The position numbers and the translations under genes are program-made. From Actinocatenispora sp963815125 (GTDB lineage: Bacteria > Actinomycetota > Actinomycetes > Mycobacteriales > Micromonosporaceae): 64,000 nucleotides of DNA. Location: contig CAWFFM010000003.1 in NCBI GenBank assembly GCA_963815125.1, positions 992,001 through 1,056,000 of the forward strand. The letters are read 5' to 3'. The notes beneath the pieces were generated by a model, which searched no databases, was not told the DNA's origin, and saw nothing but the letters and a program-made list of their open reading frames with translations. Numbering within the stretch: position 1 is the stretch's first letter; each line of letters starts with the position of its first letter. Positions 40,770 through 48,905 of this stretch are shown here, one piece after another.

Positions 40770-41504
40770 GTGACGGAGATGGCGGGGGTGGACGACGGGA
40801 TCAGCATCGAGGCCGTGCCCCACGGCGGCCCGATGGTGGACCGTATCTACACCGACATCCTGCGCCCGTCGTTCCCGCCGGACGAGCTGGCGCCGCTGGC
40901 CACGCTGCGGGCCGGGGTGACCGCCGGCACGGTCACGATGATCGCGGCGGTCGACACGTTCGGCGCACCGCACGGGGTCGCCGTCGGGGAGTGGTCCTCG
41001 TCCGCGCGGGTGGTCACCCTCGACTACCTGGCCACCTTGCCCGGCGAACGCAGCCAGGGCATCGGCGGCCGGTTGCTGTCCGCGGCGATCAGCTCGTGGC
41101 AGCGGCGGTACCGGCCGTGTGTCCTGCTCGCCGAGGTGGAACGGCCCGACCGGCACCGGGCGTCCGCCCAGCACGGCGACCCGGTCGCGCGGCTGCGGTT
41201 CTACCAGCGGCACGGCGCCCGCGCGCTGGACGTACCGCACTTCCAGCCGATGCTGTCACCGGAGACCGACCGGGCGTACGGGATGCTACTGATCGTGCTG
41301 CACGCCGATGCGGAGTTCCGGGCCGGCGCGGAGCGGTTGCAGGGCGAGCCGGTGCACCGTTTCCTGTCCGAGTACCTGTCCGCGCACGAGCCGGACATGG
41401 ACGACCCGGCCGGAAGGGCGCTGCTGAGCTCGGCCCGACGCTCCGGCGGGATCCAGCTGGTGGACCTGGACGACTACCGCCGTATCCCGGTCTCGGCGGC
41501 CTGA
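40770..41504 (+). CDS. GNAT family N-acetyltransferase
   Basis: 244-residue acetyltransferase with a single GNAT domain in the middle: VTLDYLATLPGERSQGIGGR holds the acetyl-CoA loop (SQGIGGRLL), preceded by the VAVGEWSS strand and followed by RLRFYQRHGARAL. The last 60 residues (LSEYLSAHEPDMDDPAGRA) are an extension without clear family. GTG 40770 chosen; an ATG at 40743 is the alternative. It is co-directional with manB, 66 bp downstream. Acceptor unknown. Not part of the mycobacterial version of this block as far as I recall. Confidence 0.83.
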   Translation: MTEMAGVDDGISIEAVPHGGPMVDRIYTDILRPSFPPDELAPLATLRAGVTAGTVTMIAAVDTFGAPHGVAVGEWSSSARVVTLDYLATLPGERSQGIGGRLLSAAISSWQRRYRPCVLLAEVERPDRHRASAQHGDPVARLRFYQRHGARALDVPHFQPMLSPETDRAYGMLLIVLHADAEFRAGAERLQGEPVHRFLSEYLSAHEPDMDDPAGRALLSSARRSGGIQLVDLDDYRRIPVSAA

Positions 41505-41557
41505 TCGACGCTCGGTCAGCGGCGGGAGTCGCGACCCGTGGACCGGTACCCGGTCGG

Positions 41558-41563
41558 TACGCT
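41558..41563 (+). promoter_or_regulatory. -10 box for leaderless manB
   Basis: TACGCT ends 7 nt before GTG 41571, without a ribosome site. Confidence 0.5.
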
Positions 41564-41570
41564 GCGGGAA

Positions 41571-42977
41571 GTGTCCGCAGGACCGACGGGAGTGACCGGC
41601 GTGGTGGATCTGGCTGAGATCGTCAAGGCGTACGACGTGCGGGGCGTCGTGCCCGATCAACTCAACGAACAGGTGGCCCGCGCGGTCGGCGCGGCGTTCG
41701 TCCGGGTGACCGGGGCGCAGCAGGTCGTCGTGGCGCACGACATGCGCGGTTCGTCCCCTGGCCTGGTGGCCGCCTTCGCCGACGGCGCGACCAGCCAGGG
41801 CGCCGACGTGGTCAACGCCGGACTGGGCCCGACCGACATGCTGTACTACGCGTCCGGCTCGCTGAATCTGCCCGGCGCCATGTTCACCGCCAGTCATAAC
41901 CCGGCGCAATACAACGGCATCAAGATGTGTCGGTCGGGTGCCCGGCCGATCGGCCAGGAGACCGGGCTGGCGGACATCCGGGACCTGGCGCAGACGTTCC
42001 TGGCCACCCCGCCGGAACCGGTGGACCGGGTCGGCGCCGTCACCGAACGCGACCTGCTCGCCGAGTACGCGGCGCATCTGCGCACCCTGGTCGACCTGTC
42101 GGGTATCCGCCCGTTGAAGGTCGTGGTGGACGCCGGCAACGGGATGGGCGGCTACAGCGTGCCGGCCGTACTGGGCGACGGCAAGTTCGAGGCGCTGCCG
42201 CTGACGATCGTGCCGCTCTACTTCGAGCTGGACGGGTCGTTCCCGAACCACGAGGCCAACCCGCTGGAGCCGGCGAACATCGTGGACCTGCAGGCCAAGG
42301 TGCGCGAGGTCGGCGCCGACCTGGGGCTGGCCTTCGACGGCGACGCGGACCGCTGTTTCGTGGTCGACGAGCGGGGCGAGCCGGTCTCACCGTCCGCGAT
42401 CACCGCCCTGGTGGCCACCCGCGAACTGGCCCGCAACGCCGGCGGGGACGGCCCGTCGGTGATCATCCACAACTGCATCGTGTCGCACGCGGTGCCCGAG
42501 ATCGTCCGGGAACACGGCGGCGAGCCGGTCCGTACCCGGGTCGGACACTCGTTCATCAAGGCCGAGATGGCCCGCACCGACGCGGTGTTCGGCGGGGAGC
42601 ACTCCGCGCACTACTACTTCCGGGACTTCTGGTTCGCCGACACCGGGATGCTGGCCGCGATGCACGTGCTGGCCGCGCTCGGCGGTCAGTCGGGCACGCT
42701 GTCGGACCTGGTCGCCGAGTTCACCCGGTACGTGGCGTCCGGTGAGGTCAACTCCACGGTGCAGGACCAGGCCGGCCGGCTGGCCGCCGTACGGGAGACC
42801 TTCGCCGACGCGGACATCGACGAACTGGACGGCCTGAGCGTGCAGTTCGACGACGGATCCTGGTTCAACCTGCGGGCCTCCAACACCGAGCCGCTGCTGC
42901 GGCTGAACGTGGAGGCGCCGAGCACCGAACGGATGACCGAACTGCGCGACGCCGTACTGGCGGTCATACGTGCCTGA
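41571..42977 (+). CDS. manB: Phosphomannomutase/phosphoglucomutase
   Basis: 468-residue alpha-D-phosphohexomutase interconverting mannose-6-P and mannose-1-P (also glucose phosphates). The four signature loops are present: phosphoserine loop MFTASHNPAQYNG with Ser108, metal loop FDGDADRC, sugar loop GGEHSAHYYF, and phosphate loop RASNTEPLLRLN. GTG 41571 is chosen because of the TACGCT box 7 nt upstream; a longer ATG start at 41538 precedes the box. Counterpart of Rv3257c. Followed by the Trm112-like and SIS genes. Confidence 0.95.
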   Translation: MSAGPTGVTGVVDLAEIVKAYDVRGVVPDQLNEQVARAVGAAFVRVTGAQQVVVAHDMRGSSPGLVAAFADGATSQGADVVNAGLGPTDMLYYASGSLNLPGAMFTASHNPAQYNGIKMCRSGARPIGQETGLADIRDLAQTFLATPPEPVDRVGAVTERDLLAEYAAHLRTLVDLSGIRPLKVVVDAGNGMGGYSVPAVLGDGKFEALPLTIVPLYFELDGSFPNHEANPLEPANIVDLQAKVREVGADLGLAFDGDADRCFVVDERGEPVSPSAITALVATRELARNAGGDGPSVIIHNCIVSHAVPEIVREHGGEPVRTRVGHSFIKAEMARTDAVFGGEHSAHYYFRDFWFADTGMLAAMHVLAALGGQSGTLSDLVAEFTRYVASGEVNSTVQDQAGRLAAVRETFADADIDELDGLSVQFDDGSWFNLRASNTEPLLRLNVEAPSTERMTELRDAVLAVIRA

Positions 42978-43052
42978 TCCGCTGCGCCCGGGATACCGGA
43001 CCGCCACCGGTGACCGACACCCGTACCCGTCGATCCGAAGAGGGTGACCGTC

Positions 43053-43262
43053 ATGTCCGACCAGACCTCCCCGGTACTGGCCGACGAACTGCTGTCGATA
43101 CTGGCCTGTCCCGACGAGCACCACGCGCCGCTGACCTACGACACCGGCGCGCAGACCCTGACCTGTACCGAATGCCACCGGATCTTCGACGTGGTGGACG
43201 GCATCCCGGTGCTGCTGCTCGACGAGGCGCGGCAGGCACCCAGATCGAACGACGCCGGGTGA
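43053..43262 (+). CDS. Trm112-like small zinc-ribbon protein
   Basis: 69 residues: LACPDEHHAPLTYD at 18-30, then LTCTECHRIFDVVDGIPVLLLDEA. Cys19, Cys38 and Cys41 remain of the four-Cys ribbon, while the position of the second Cys carries a His/Glu segment. Trm112-type proteins chaperone methyltransferases or act as small regulators; bacterial relatives are uncharacterised. ATG 43053 has AAGAGGG 10 nt upstream; a GTG at 43044 is the alternative. Its TGA overlaps the GTG of the SIS gene, so the pair is translationally coupled. Confidence 0.85.
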   Translation: MSDQTSPVLADELLSILACPDEHHAPLTYDTGAQTLTCTECHRIFDVVDGIPVLLLDEARQAPRSNDAG

Positions 43263-44479
43263 GCGGGATGTCTGCATCGGGTGCCGGCGGTGTCTCGGGC
43301 CACCGGTCGGTCGACGAGAGCGTGCTGGACCATCCGGCCAAGCTCGACGCCGCCGACCCGGGATTCATGCTGCGGGCGACCGCGGCCGGGGGCCCGCAGA
43401 TCCGCGAGGCCATGGCGTTGACCGCCGAGGCCGATCTGAGTTCGCTGCATGACGAGGGACGGCCGCGCGCCGTGGTGGTGGCCGGGGTCGGTACCGCCGC
43501 GCTCACCGGCGACATCCTGGCCACGGCGTCCGGGCCGCGCTGCCCGGTGCCGGTGATGGCGCACCGCAGTGCCGGCATCCCCGGCTGGGTGGGTGCGGCG
43601 GACATCGTACTGGCCGTGTCGGCGTCCGGGCGTAGTCCGGAGGCGCTGGCCGCGGCGGAGGCCGCGGCCAGGCGGGGTGCCCGCCTGGTGGCGATCGGCG
43701 CCCCCGACTCGGAGCTGCAGTCGGTCGCCGAACGGGCCCGCGCACCGTTCATTCCGGTACCGCGTCGGGCACCGGCCCGCGCCAGCCTGTGGGCGCTGAC
43801 CGTACCGGTGCTGCTGGCCGGTCGGGCGCTGGGCCTGGTCCGGCTGGCCGAGGCCGATCTGGCGGAGGCGGCGACCCGGCTGGACGCGGACGCGGAACGG
43901 TGCCGGGTCGCGGCCGAAGCGTTCGTCAACCCGGCGAAGTCGCTGGCACTGGATCTGGCCGGCACCATGCCGGTGGTGTGGGGCAGCAGCCCGCTCGCGT
44001 CGGTGGCGGCGGGCCGGTTCACCGACATGCTCGCGGCCAATGCGCGCTACCCGTCGGTGTCGGGTTCGCTGCTGGAGGCCGGACGGGGCACGGTCGGTCT
44101 GCTGGACGGCGTGTTCGGTGCGCTGGCCGAGGCGCAGCGCGACATCTTCGCCGACGAGCCGGACGAGGTTGCCGGCACCCGGCTGCGGCTGGTCATCCTG
44201 CGCGACGACGGCTTCGAGTCCGGTGGCGCCGCCGAGGAACGCACCGGAGACGAGTCTCCCGCGGTGGAGAGCCGCCGGGCCGAGGCGGTCGAGGAACTCG
44301 CGGCGCGCCGCGGCGTCCGCTGCACCGTACTGACCGCCGAGGGTGCCTCCCCGCTGGAACGCCTCGCCTCGCTGACCGCGGTCCCCGACTTCGCCTCGGT
44401 CTACCTGGCACTGGCCCACGGCTTCGATCCGATGGCCGTCCCAGCCGTCTCCGAGATGAAGGAACTGCTGACCCCGTGA
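43259..44479 (+). CDS. SIS-domain protein (TobH-like) of the mannose operon
   Basis: 406 residues, related to the Rv3256c/TobH type: a phosphosugar-binding SIS fold. A first half with VVVAGVGTAALTGDILA and VPVMAHRSAGIPGWVGAADI, and a second half with TMPVVWGSSPLASVAAGRF, near FVNPAKSLALDLAG. This is the layout of phosphoglucose/phosphomannose isomerase homologues, but catalytic residues are not clearly conserved. GTG 43259 is in the preceding stop codon (GTGA); ATG 43268 is the alternative. Lies between manB and manA, so a mannose-phosphate role is likely but undefined. Confidence 0.86.
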   Translation: MSGMSASGAGGVSGHRSVDESVLDHPAKLDAADPGFMLRATAAGGPQIREAMALTAEADLSSLHDEGRPRAVVVAGVGTAALTGDILATASGPRCPVPVMAHRSAGIPGWVGAADIVLAVSASGRSPEALAAAEAAARRGARLVAIGAPDSELQSVAERARAPFIPVPRRAPARASLWALTVPVLLAGRALGLVRLAEADLAEAATRLDADAERCRVAAEAFVNPAKSLALDLAGTMPVVWGSSPLASVAAGRFTDMLAANARYPSVSGSLLEAGRGTVGLLDGVFGALAEAQRDIFADEPDEVAGTRLRLVILRDDGFESGGAAEERTGDESPAVESRRAEAVEELAARRGVRCTVLTAEGASPLERLASLTAVPDFASVYLALAHGFDPMAVPAVSEMKELLTP

Positions 44480-44501
44480 CGCCCACACCCCTCCGTCCAC
44501 G

Positions 44502-44522
44502 GTCCCGCGCGTGGCGCGGGAC
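44502..44522 (+). terminator. hairpin after the SIS-domain gene
   Basis: Perfect 9-bp arms GTCCCGCGC (44502-44510) and GCGCGGGAC (44514-44522), 3-nt loop. It lies 22 bp after the SIS stop codon and precedes the transporter gene. Confidence 0.65.
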
Positions 44523-44590
44523 AACCACACCTGGACCGTCACGCGCCGGCGGAGCCAGCGCCTGCCGCGCGAGCGCAAGCGAGAGAGGCC

Positions 44591-45553
44591 ATGTCACAGT
44601 CCTCCGGTAAGAAGGCGATCTTCGCGGCGCTCGGCGCGAATCTGGGTATCGCGGCGGTCAAGTTCCTGGCTTTCGCGCTGACCCAGTCGTCGTCGATGCT
44701 GGCGGAGGGCATCCACTCGGTGGCCGACTCGGGTAACCAGGTGCTGCTGCTGGTCGGTGGCCGTAAGTCGGAGCGCGACGCCGACAAGCAGCATCCGTTC
44801 GGCTACGGCCGGGAGCGCTACATCTACGGCTTCATCGTCGCGGTGGTGCTGTTCTCGGTGGGTGGCCTGTTCGCGTTGTACGAGGGCTACCACAAGATCG
44901 TGCATCCGGAGGCGATCCATTCCTGGCGGTGGGTGCCGATCGTGGTGCTGGTGATCAGCATCGTGCTGGAGGGCAACTCGTTCCGTACCGCGTGGCAGGA
45001 GTCGAGGTCGGCGCGGGCGGGTGTGTCGGTGGCCGAGTACATCCGCCGGGCGAAGGATCCGGAGCTGCCGGTGGTGCTGCTGGAGGATTCGGCGGCGCTG
45101 GTGGGTCTGCTGCTGGCCCTGTTCGGCGTCGGACTGACGCTGGTCACCGGCAACGGCGTGTTCGACGGGATCGGTACGTTGGGTATCGGTGCGCTGCTGG
45201 TGTGCGTGGCGGTCGTCCTGGCGGTCGAGACGAAGAGCATGCTGGTGGGTGAGTCGGCCAGTCCCGCGAACATCCATGCGATCGAGAAGGCCATTGTGGA
45301 TGGTCCCGAGGTGGAACGGGTGATCCACATGCGGACCCTGCATCTGGGGCCGGAGGAGCTGCTGGTCGCGGCGAAGATCGCGGTGCACCACGACGACACG
45401 GCGGCCGAGGTGGCCCGCGGCATCGACGCGGCGGAGGCACGGATCCGGGCGGCCGTACCGATCGCCCGGGTGATCTTTCTGGAGCCCGATCTGTACGTGG
45501 CGGCGCAGGCACCGTCGTCGGGTGCGGCGGAGGCGCCACGGCTGGAGGACTGA
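44591..45553 (+). CDS. Cation diffusion facilitator (SLC30A9-like)
   Basis: 320-residue metal/proton antiporter with six helices. TM2 keeps the HxxxD metal pair (GIHSVAD). TM5 reads LLEDSAALVGLLL instead of HxxxD, the pattern of the SLC30A9/ZnT9-like branch. A cytoplasmic C-terminal domain (about 225-310) has MRTLHLGPEELLVAAKI. Zinc or another divalent metal is the likely substrate. ATG 44591 follows GAGAGAGG. manA starts 3 bp after its stop, so they share an mRNA; a metal transporter in the mannose operon is unusual, though ManA is zinc-dependent. Confidence 0.9.
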   Translation: MSQSSGKKAIFAALGANLGIAAVKFLAFALTQSSSMLAEGIHSVADSGNQVLLLVGGRKSERDADKQHPFGYGRERYIYGFIVAVVLFSVGGLFALYEGYHKIVHPEAIHSWRWVPIVVLVISIVLEGNSFRTAWQESRSARAGVSVAEYIRRAKDPELPVVLLEDSAALVGLLLALFGVGLTLVTGNGVFDGIGTLGIGALLVCVAVVLAVETKSMLVGESASPANIHAIEKAIVDGPEVERVIHMRTLHLGPEELLVAAKIAVHHDDTAAEVARGIDAAEARIRAAVPIARVIFLEPDLYVAAQAPSSGAAEAPRLED

Positions 45554-45555
45554 GC

Positions 45556-46740
45556 ATGGAACTGTTGCGGGGCCGCGTCCAGCAGTACGCGTGGGGTTCG
45601 CGTACCGCGATCGCGGCGATCCAGGGCCGGCAGGTGCCGTCGTCGGCGCCGGAGGCGGAGCTGTGGCTCGGCGCGCACCCGGCGGCGCCGTCCACGGTGT
45701 GGCGGGACGACGCGCAGGTGAGCCTGGCCGATGTGGTGGCGGCGGACCCGCGGGGCATGTTGGGTCCGGCGGCCCGGTTCGGTCGGTTGCCGTTCCTGTT
45801 GAAGGTGCTGGCCGCCGATCGGCCGCTGTCGTTGCAGGCGCATCCGGACAGTACGCAGGCCGAGGCAGGGTTCGCGGCGGAGGAGGCGGCCGGGGTGCCG
45901 CTCGATGCACCGCACCGCAACTACGCCGACCCGTACCACAAGCCCGAGATGATCTGCGCGCTGACCGATTTCGAGGGGCTGTGCGGTTTCCGGGATCCGG
46001 CGGAGTCGGCGGAGGTGCTGGCGTCGCTGGCCGTACCGGCGCTGGGCGAGGTGGTCGCGGCGCTGCGCGGGCCGGACGGGCTACGCGACGCGGTCGGCCT
46101 GATGATGGGTTGGCCGGCGCAGGTGCGGTCGGCCGCGGTGGACGCGGCGACGGTCGCCGCCGCGGAACTGGTCGGTACGGCCACGGACGGGTCCTACCGG
46201 CTGCTGCTGGAGCTGGTGGACAGCTTCCCGGGCGACATCGGGGCGCTGGTCGCGTTGCTGCTCAACCATGTGCGGTTGCGTCCGGGCCAGGCACTGTACG
46301 CTCCGGCCGGGTACCTGCACGCCTACCTGCGCGGTGTCGGTATGGAGATCATGGCGGCGTCGGACAACGTTCTGCGCGGTGGTCTGACCCCGAAGCATGT
46401 CGACGTACCGGAACTGCTGCGGGTGCTGCGCTTCGAGTCGGGGCCACCGCCGGTGAGCGATCCGGTACCGCAGTTGCCGGGTGTGGACGCGTGGCCGGCG
46501 CTGCCGGGGGTTGCGGAGTTCACCCTGACCCGGGCCCGGGTGGGTGGGCCCTACTCGCGTCTGGTGCTGTCGGCAACGGGTCCCCGGGTGCTGTTCTGTC
46601 TGTCCGGCCGGGTGATCGCGGACGACGGTTCCGGTCCGATGACGTTGCCGCCGGGGCAGGCGGCGTTCGTGCCGGCGGAGCACCCGGACGTGCGGTTGAC
46701 CGGTTTCGGCGAGGTCTTCCAGGCCGGTACCGCCCAGTGA
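45556..46740 (+). CDS. manA: Mannose-6-phosphate isomerase
   Basis: 394-residue class I (zinc) phosphomannose isomerase converting fructose-6-P to mannose-6-P, the entry to GDP-mannose. Zinc and substrate motifs: LSLQAHPDSTQAEAGF, then YADPYHKPEM (both hold zinc ligands), and LYAPAGYLHAYLRGVG with GGLTPKHVD. ATG 45556 lies 3 bp after the metal transporter stop. Together with manB and manC it completes the GDP-mannose route in this window. Convergent with the ABC transporter genes through a hairpin. Confidence 0.95.
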   Translation: MELLRGRVQQYAWGSRTAIAAIQGRQVPSSAPEAELWLGAHPAAPSTVWRDDAQVSLADVVAADPRGMLGPAARFGRLPFLLKVLAADRPLSLQAHPDSTQAEAGFAAEEAAGVPLDAPHRNYADPYHKPEMICALTDFEGLCGFRDPAESAEVLASLAVPALGEVVAALRGPDGLRDAVGLMMGWPAQVRSAAVDAATVAAAELVGTATDGSYRLLLELVDSFPGDIGALVALLLNHVRLRPGQALYAPAGYLHAYLRGVGMEIMAASDNVLRGGLTPKHVDVPELLRVLRFESGPPPVSDPVPQLPGVDAWPALPGVAEFTLTRARVGGPYSRLVLSATGPRVLFCLSGRVIADDGSGPMTLPPGQAAFVPAEHPDVRLTGFGEVFQAGTAQ

Positions 46741-46746
46741 GCCGGT

Positions 46747-46764
46747 CCCGCCCGGAGGGGCGGG
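46747..46764. terminator. bidirectional GC hairpin between manA and ABC genes
   Basis: CCCGCC (46747-46752) pairs with GGCGGG a few bases on, giving a compact GC stem between the two stops. The stem is short and its exact register is ambiguous. Confidence 0.4.
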
Positions 46765-46770
46765 GCGGGC

Positions 46771-47565
46771 TCAGGTGAGCCGGGTGGTCCGGGTGGCGAG
46801 CAGCCCGGGCAGCAGCGCCCAGCCGGCCAGTACCGCGTACGGCTGCCAGCCGGGCCCGGTCCCGGCGGCCAGTACGTCGGTGAGCCCGCCGGCGAGTGCG
46901 CCGGAGGGCAGTACCCCGACCAGGTCGGCGAGCCCGGTCGGTAGCGAGCCGGGCGGTACCGCGATCCCGCCGGCGAGCAGCAGGACGAACCACACGGCGT
47001 TGGCGACGGCCAGGACGATCTCGGCGCGCAACGAACCGCCGAGCAGTACGCCCAGTGCGCCGAAGGCCAGCGCGCCGAGCGCGATGAGCAGTACGGCCCA
47101 GCCGATCCCGGCGAGGGTCGGTGACCAGCCGAGCAGCACCGCGACGACGCTCAGTACGACGAGCTGGATGAGTACCACGCAGCAGGCGGACAGCACCCGG
47201 CCGGCGACCAGCAGCCAGCGCGGCAGGGCGGTCGCGGCGAGCCGTTTCAGCACCCCGTACCGGCGGTCGAAGCCGAGCGAGATCGCCTGGCTGGTGAACG
47301 CGGTGGACATCACGGCGAGGGCGATGATGCGTGGGGTGACCCAGTTGATCCGGGGGCTGGCCAGGTGGATGATCGGCAGTTCGGTGAGTCCGATCAGCAG
47401 GGCCAGCGGGATGATCAGGGTCAGCAGCAGCTGTTCGCCGTTGCGCAGGGCCAACGTCGTCTCGGTGGAGGTCTGCGCCCACAGCATCCGGGCGAGCCGG
47501 CCGCGACCGGGCGCGGGGGTGAAGGTGCCGGGTTCGAAGCGGCCCGGTGCGCTCGTGGTGCTCAT
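46771..47565 (-). CDS. ABC-2 type transporter permease
   Basis: 264 residues with six hydrophobic segments (about 43-62, 80-100, 125-150, 158-182, 187-210, 235-255) and a Gly/Pro-rich N-terminus of 30. It has the cytoplasmic loop FDRRYGVLKRLAATALPRW typical of DrrB-like exporter permeases. ATG 47565 overlaps the ATPase stop (ATGA, 47562-47565), showing translational coupling. It makes a two-gene exporter with the upstream ATPase. Substrate unknown. Confidence 0.9.
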   Translation of the reverse strand: MSTTSAPGRFEPGTFTPAPGRGRLARMLWAQTSTETTLALRNGEQLLLTLIIPLALLIGLTELPIIHLASPRINWVTPRIIALAVMSTAFTSQAISLGFDRRYGVLKRLAATALPRWLLVAGRVLSACCVVLIQLVVLSVVAVLLGWSPTLAGIGWAVLLIALGALAFGALGVLLGGSLRAEIVLAVANAVWFVLLLAGGIAVPPGSLPTGLADLVGVLPSGALAGGLTDVLAAGTGPGWQPYAVLAGWALLPGLLATRTTRLT

Positions 47566-48557
47566 CGCAGTTCCCGCCCGGTCAGGTCGAGGAACACGTC
47601 CTCGAGGGTTCGGTGCAGCACCTTCAGGTCGTCGGCGAGTATGTCGCGTTCCGCGCACCATGTGGTCACCGCCGAGACCTCCGCGGGCCCGATGGTGCCC
47701 CGTACCAGGTACCGGCCGGGTGCGGGTTCCTCGGCCCGGCAGTCGTCGGGCAACCGGACCAGCAGGTCGTCGAGTGGGAGGCCGGCGGGTGCCCGGAAGC
47801 CGAGCTGGCGTTCCTGATCTGCGGCGGCGGTCAGTTCGGCCGGGGTGCCGCTGGCCACCACGGTGCCGTGGTCGAGGATGACGACCTGGTCGGCGAGCGA
47901 TTCGGCCTCGTCCATCAGGTGCGTGGTGAGCAGCACGCTCACGCCGTCGGTACGCAGCGCGGCAACGAGCTCCCAGACCAGCCTGCGGGCCTGCGGGTCG
48001 AGTCCGGCGGTCGGTTCGTCCAGGAAGACCAGTTCGGGCCGGCCGACCACGGCGCAGGCGAGGGAGAGCCGCTGCTGCTGCCCACCGGACAGCCGCCGGT
48101 ACGGGGTGCGCAGCGCGTCCCGCAGTCCGAGTACGTCGAGTAACCAGTCGGGGTCCAACGGATGCGCAGCGCAACTGGCGACGAGTCGGAGCATTTCGCC
48201 GGCCCGTACTCCCGGATAGGCGCCGCCGCCCTGCGGCATGACGCCGATGCGGGTGCGCAGTTGGCCGGAGCGGGCGGCCGGATCGAGCCCGAGGACCCGT
48301 ACGGTGCCGGCGTCGGTGCGTTGGAAACCTTCGCAGATCTCCACCGTCGTGGTCTTGCCGGCGCCGTTGGGGCCGAGTACGGCAAGGACGGTGCCGGCCT
48401 GCTGGGTGAGGTCGAGGGAGTTGACCGCGAGGACGCTGCCGAACCGTTTGACCAGGCCATGTACCTCAAGGACGGGGCTGGCGGGTCCGGTGCCGCGGGG
48501 TTGTCCGGCGGGGCGCGCGGTTCCGCGTACGGACCGTTGTTGCGCGTCTTCGCTCAC
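47562..48557 (-). CDS. ABC transporter ATP-binding protein (DrrA-like)
   Basis: 331-residue ATPase. Walker A GPNGAGKTTTVEICEG, Q-loop VMPQGGGAYPG, signature LSGGQQQRLSLA, Walker B ELVFLDEPTAGLDP and the H-loop LTTHLMDEAE. A C-terminal domain of about 90 residues follows (to DVFLDLTGREL), as in DrrA/NatA-like exporters. An N-terminal 28-residue Arg/Gly-rich stretch precedes the domain. Start ATG at 48557; later starts are possible. The 350-bp upstream region has three palindromes (48709-48783), so expression is probably regulated by a repressor. Confidence 0.92.
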   Translation of the reverse strand: MSEDAQQRSVRGTARPAGQPRGTGPASPVLEVHGLVKRFGSVLAVNSLDLTQQAGTVLAVLGPNGAGKTTTVEICEGFQRTDAGTVRVLGLDPAARSGQLRTRIGVMPQGGGAYPGVRAGEMLRLVASCAAHPLDPDWLLDVLGLRDALRTPYRRLSGGQQQRLSLACAVVGRPELVFLDEPTAGLDPQARRLVWELVAALRTDGVSVLLTTHLMDEAESLADQVVILDHGTVVASGTPAELTAAADQERQLGFRAPAGLPLDDLLVRLPDDCRAEEPAPGRYLVRGTIGPAEVSAVTTWCAERDILADDLKVLHRTLEDVFLDLTGRELR

Positions 48558-48708
48558 GGAACGACAGGGTATTCCTGCGCGGGAGAGGGGTACACGCGGG
48601 GCGTTGACGTGCCGGGCAGGTCACCGCCCGGTCGGTGGGTGTGCCGGGGATGTCATCACCCGGTGGGTGAGCGCAGCATCCTTTGCCGGACAGACAACAC
48701 AGCCGGCC

Positions 48709-48783
48709 GGAATCGCGATTCCACTTGACAGTGATGTCATTGTCAGTAACTCTATAGCTACAGAACGTTATATTCCGTTCTGT
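48709..48783. promoter_or_regulatory. Cluster of three palindromes upstream of the ABC genes
   Basis: GGAATCGCGATTCC (48709-48722) is perfect. TGACA(10 nt)TGTCA at 48726-48745 is a 20-bp imperfect dyad. ACAGAACG(8 nt)CGTTCTGT at 48760-48783 is a perfect 8-bp repeat. The stretch is AT-rich against a GC-rich background; a TTGACA at 48725-48730 could be a -35 on the plus strand. Nothing convincing is encoded in 48558-48905. The nearest gene downstream on the minus strand is the ABC ATPase. Confidence 0.55.
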
Positions 48784-48905
48784 GGCTGGGCCAGAGGCAG
48801 TACGGGGGGAGCCCAACCGGGGGGAGCGCGGGGCGGCAGGTCGCCGGAGGCGGGGGGTCTTCCGGGCGTACGGCCGTCCCGCGCGTCACACCCGCCCGGC
48901 CGCTG

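Noticed and set aside
48466..48816. 116-residue minus-strand frame upstream of the ABC ATPase
   Set aside because: Covers the palindrome cluster, has no ribosome site and an Arg/Pro/Thr shadow composition.
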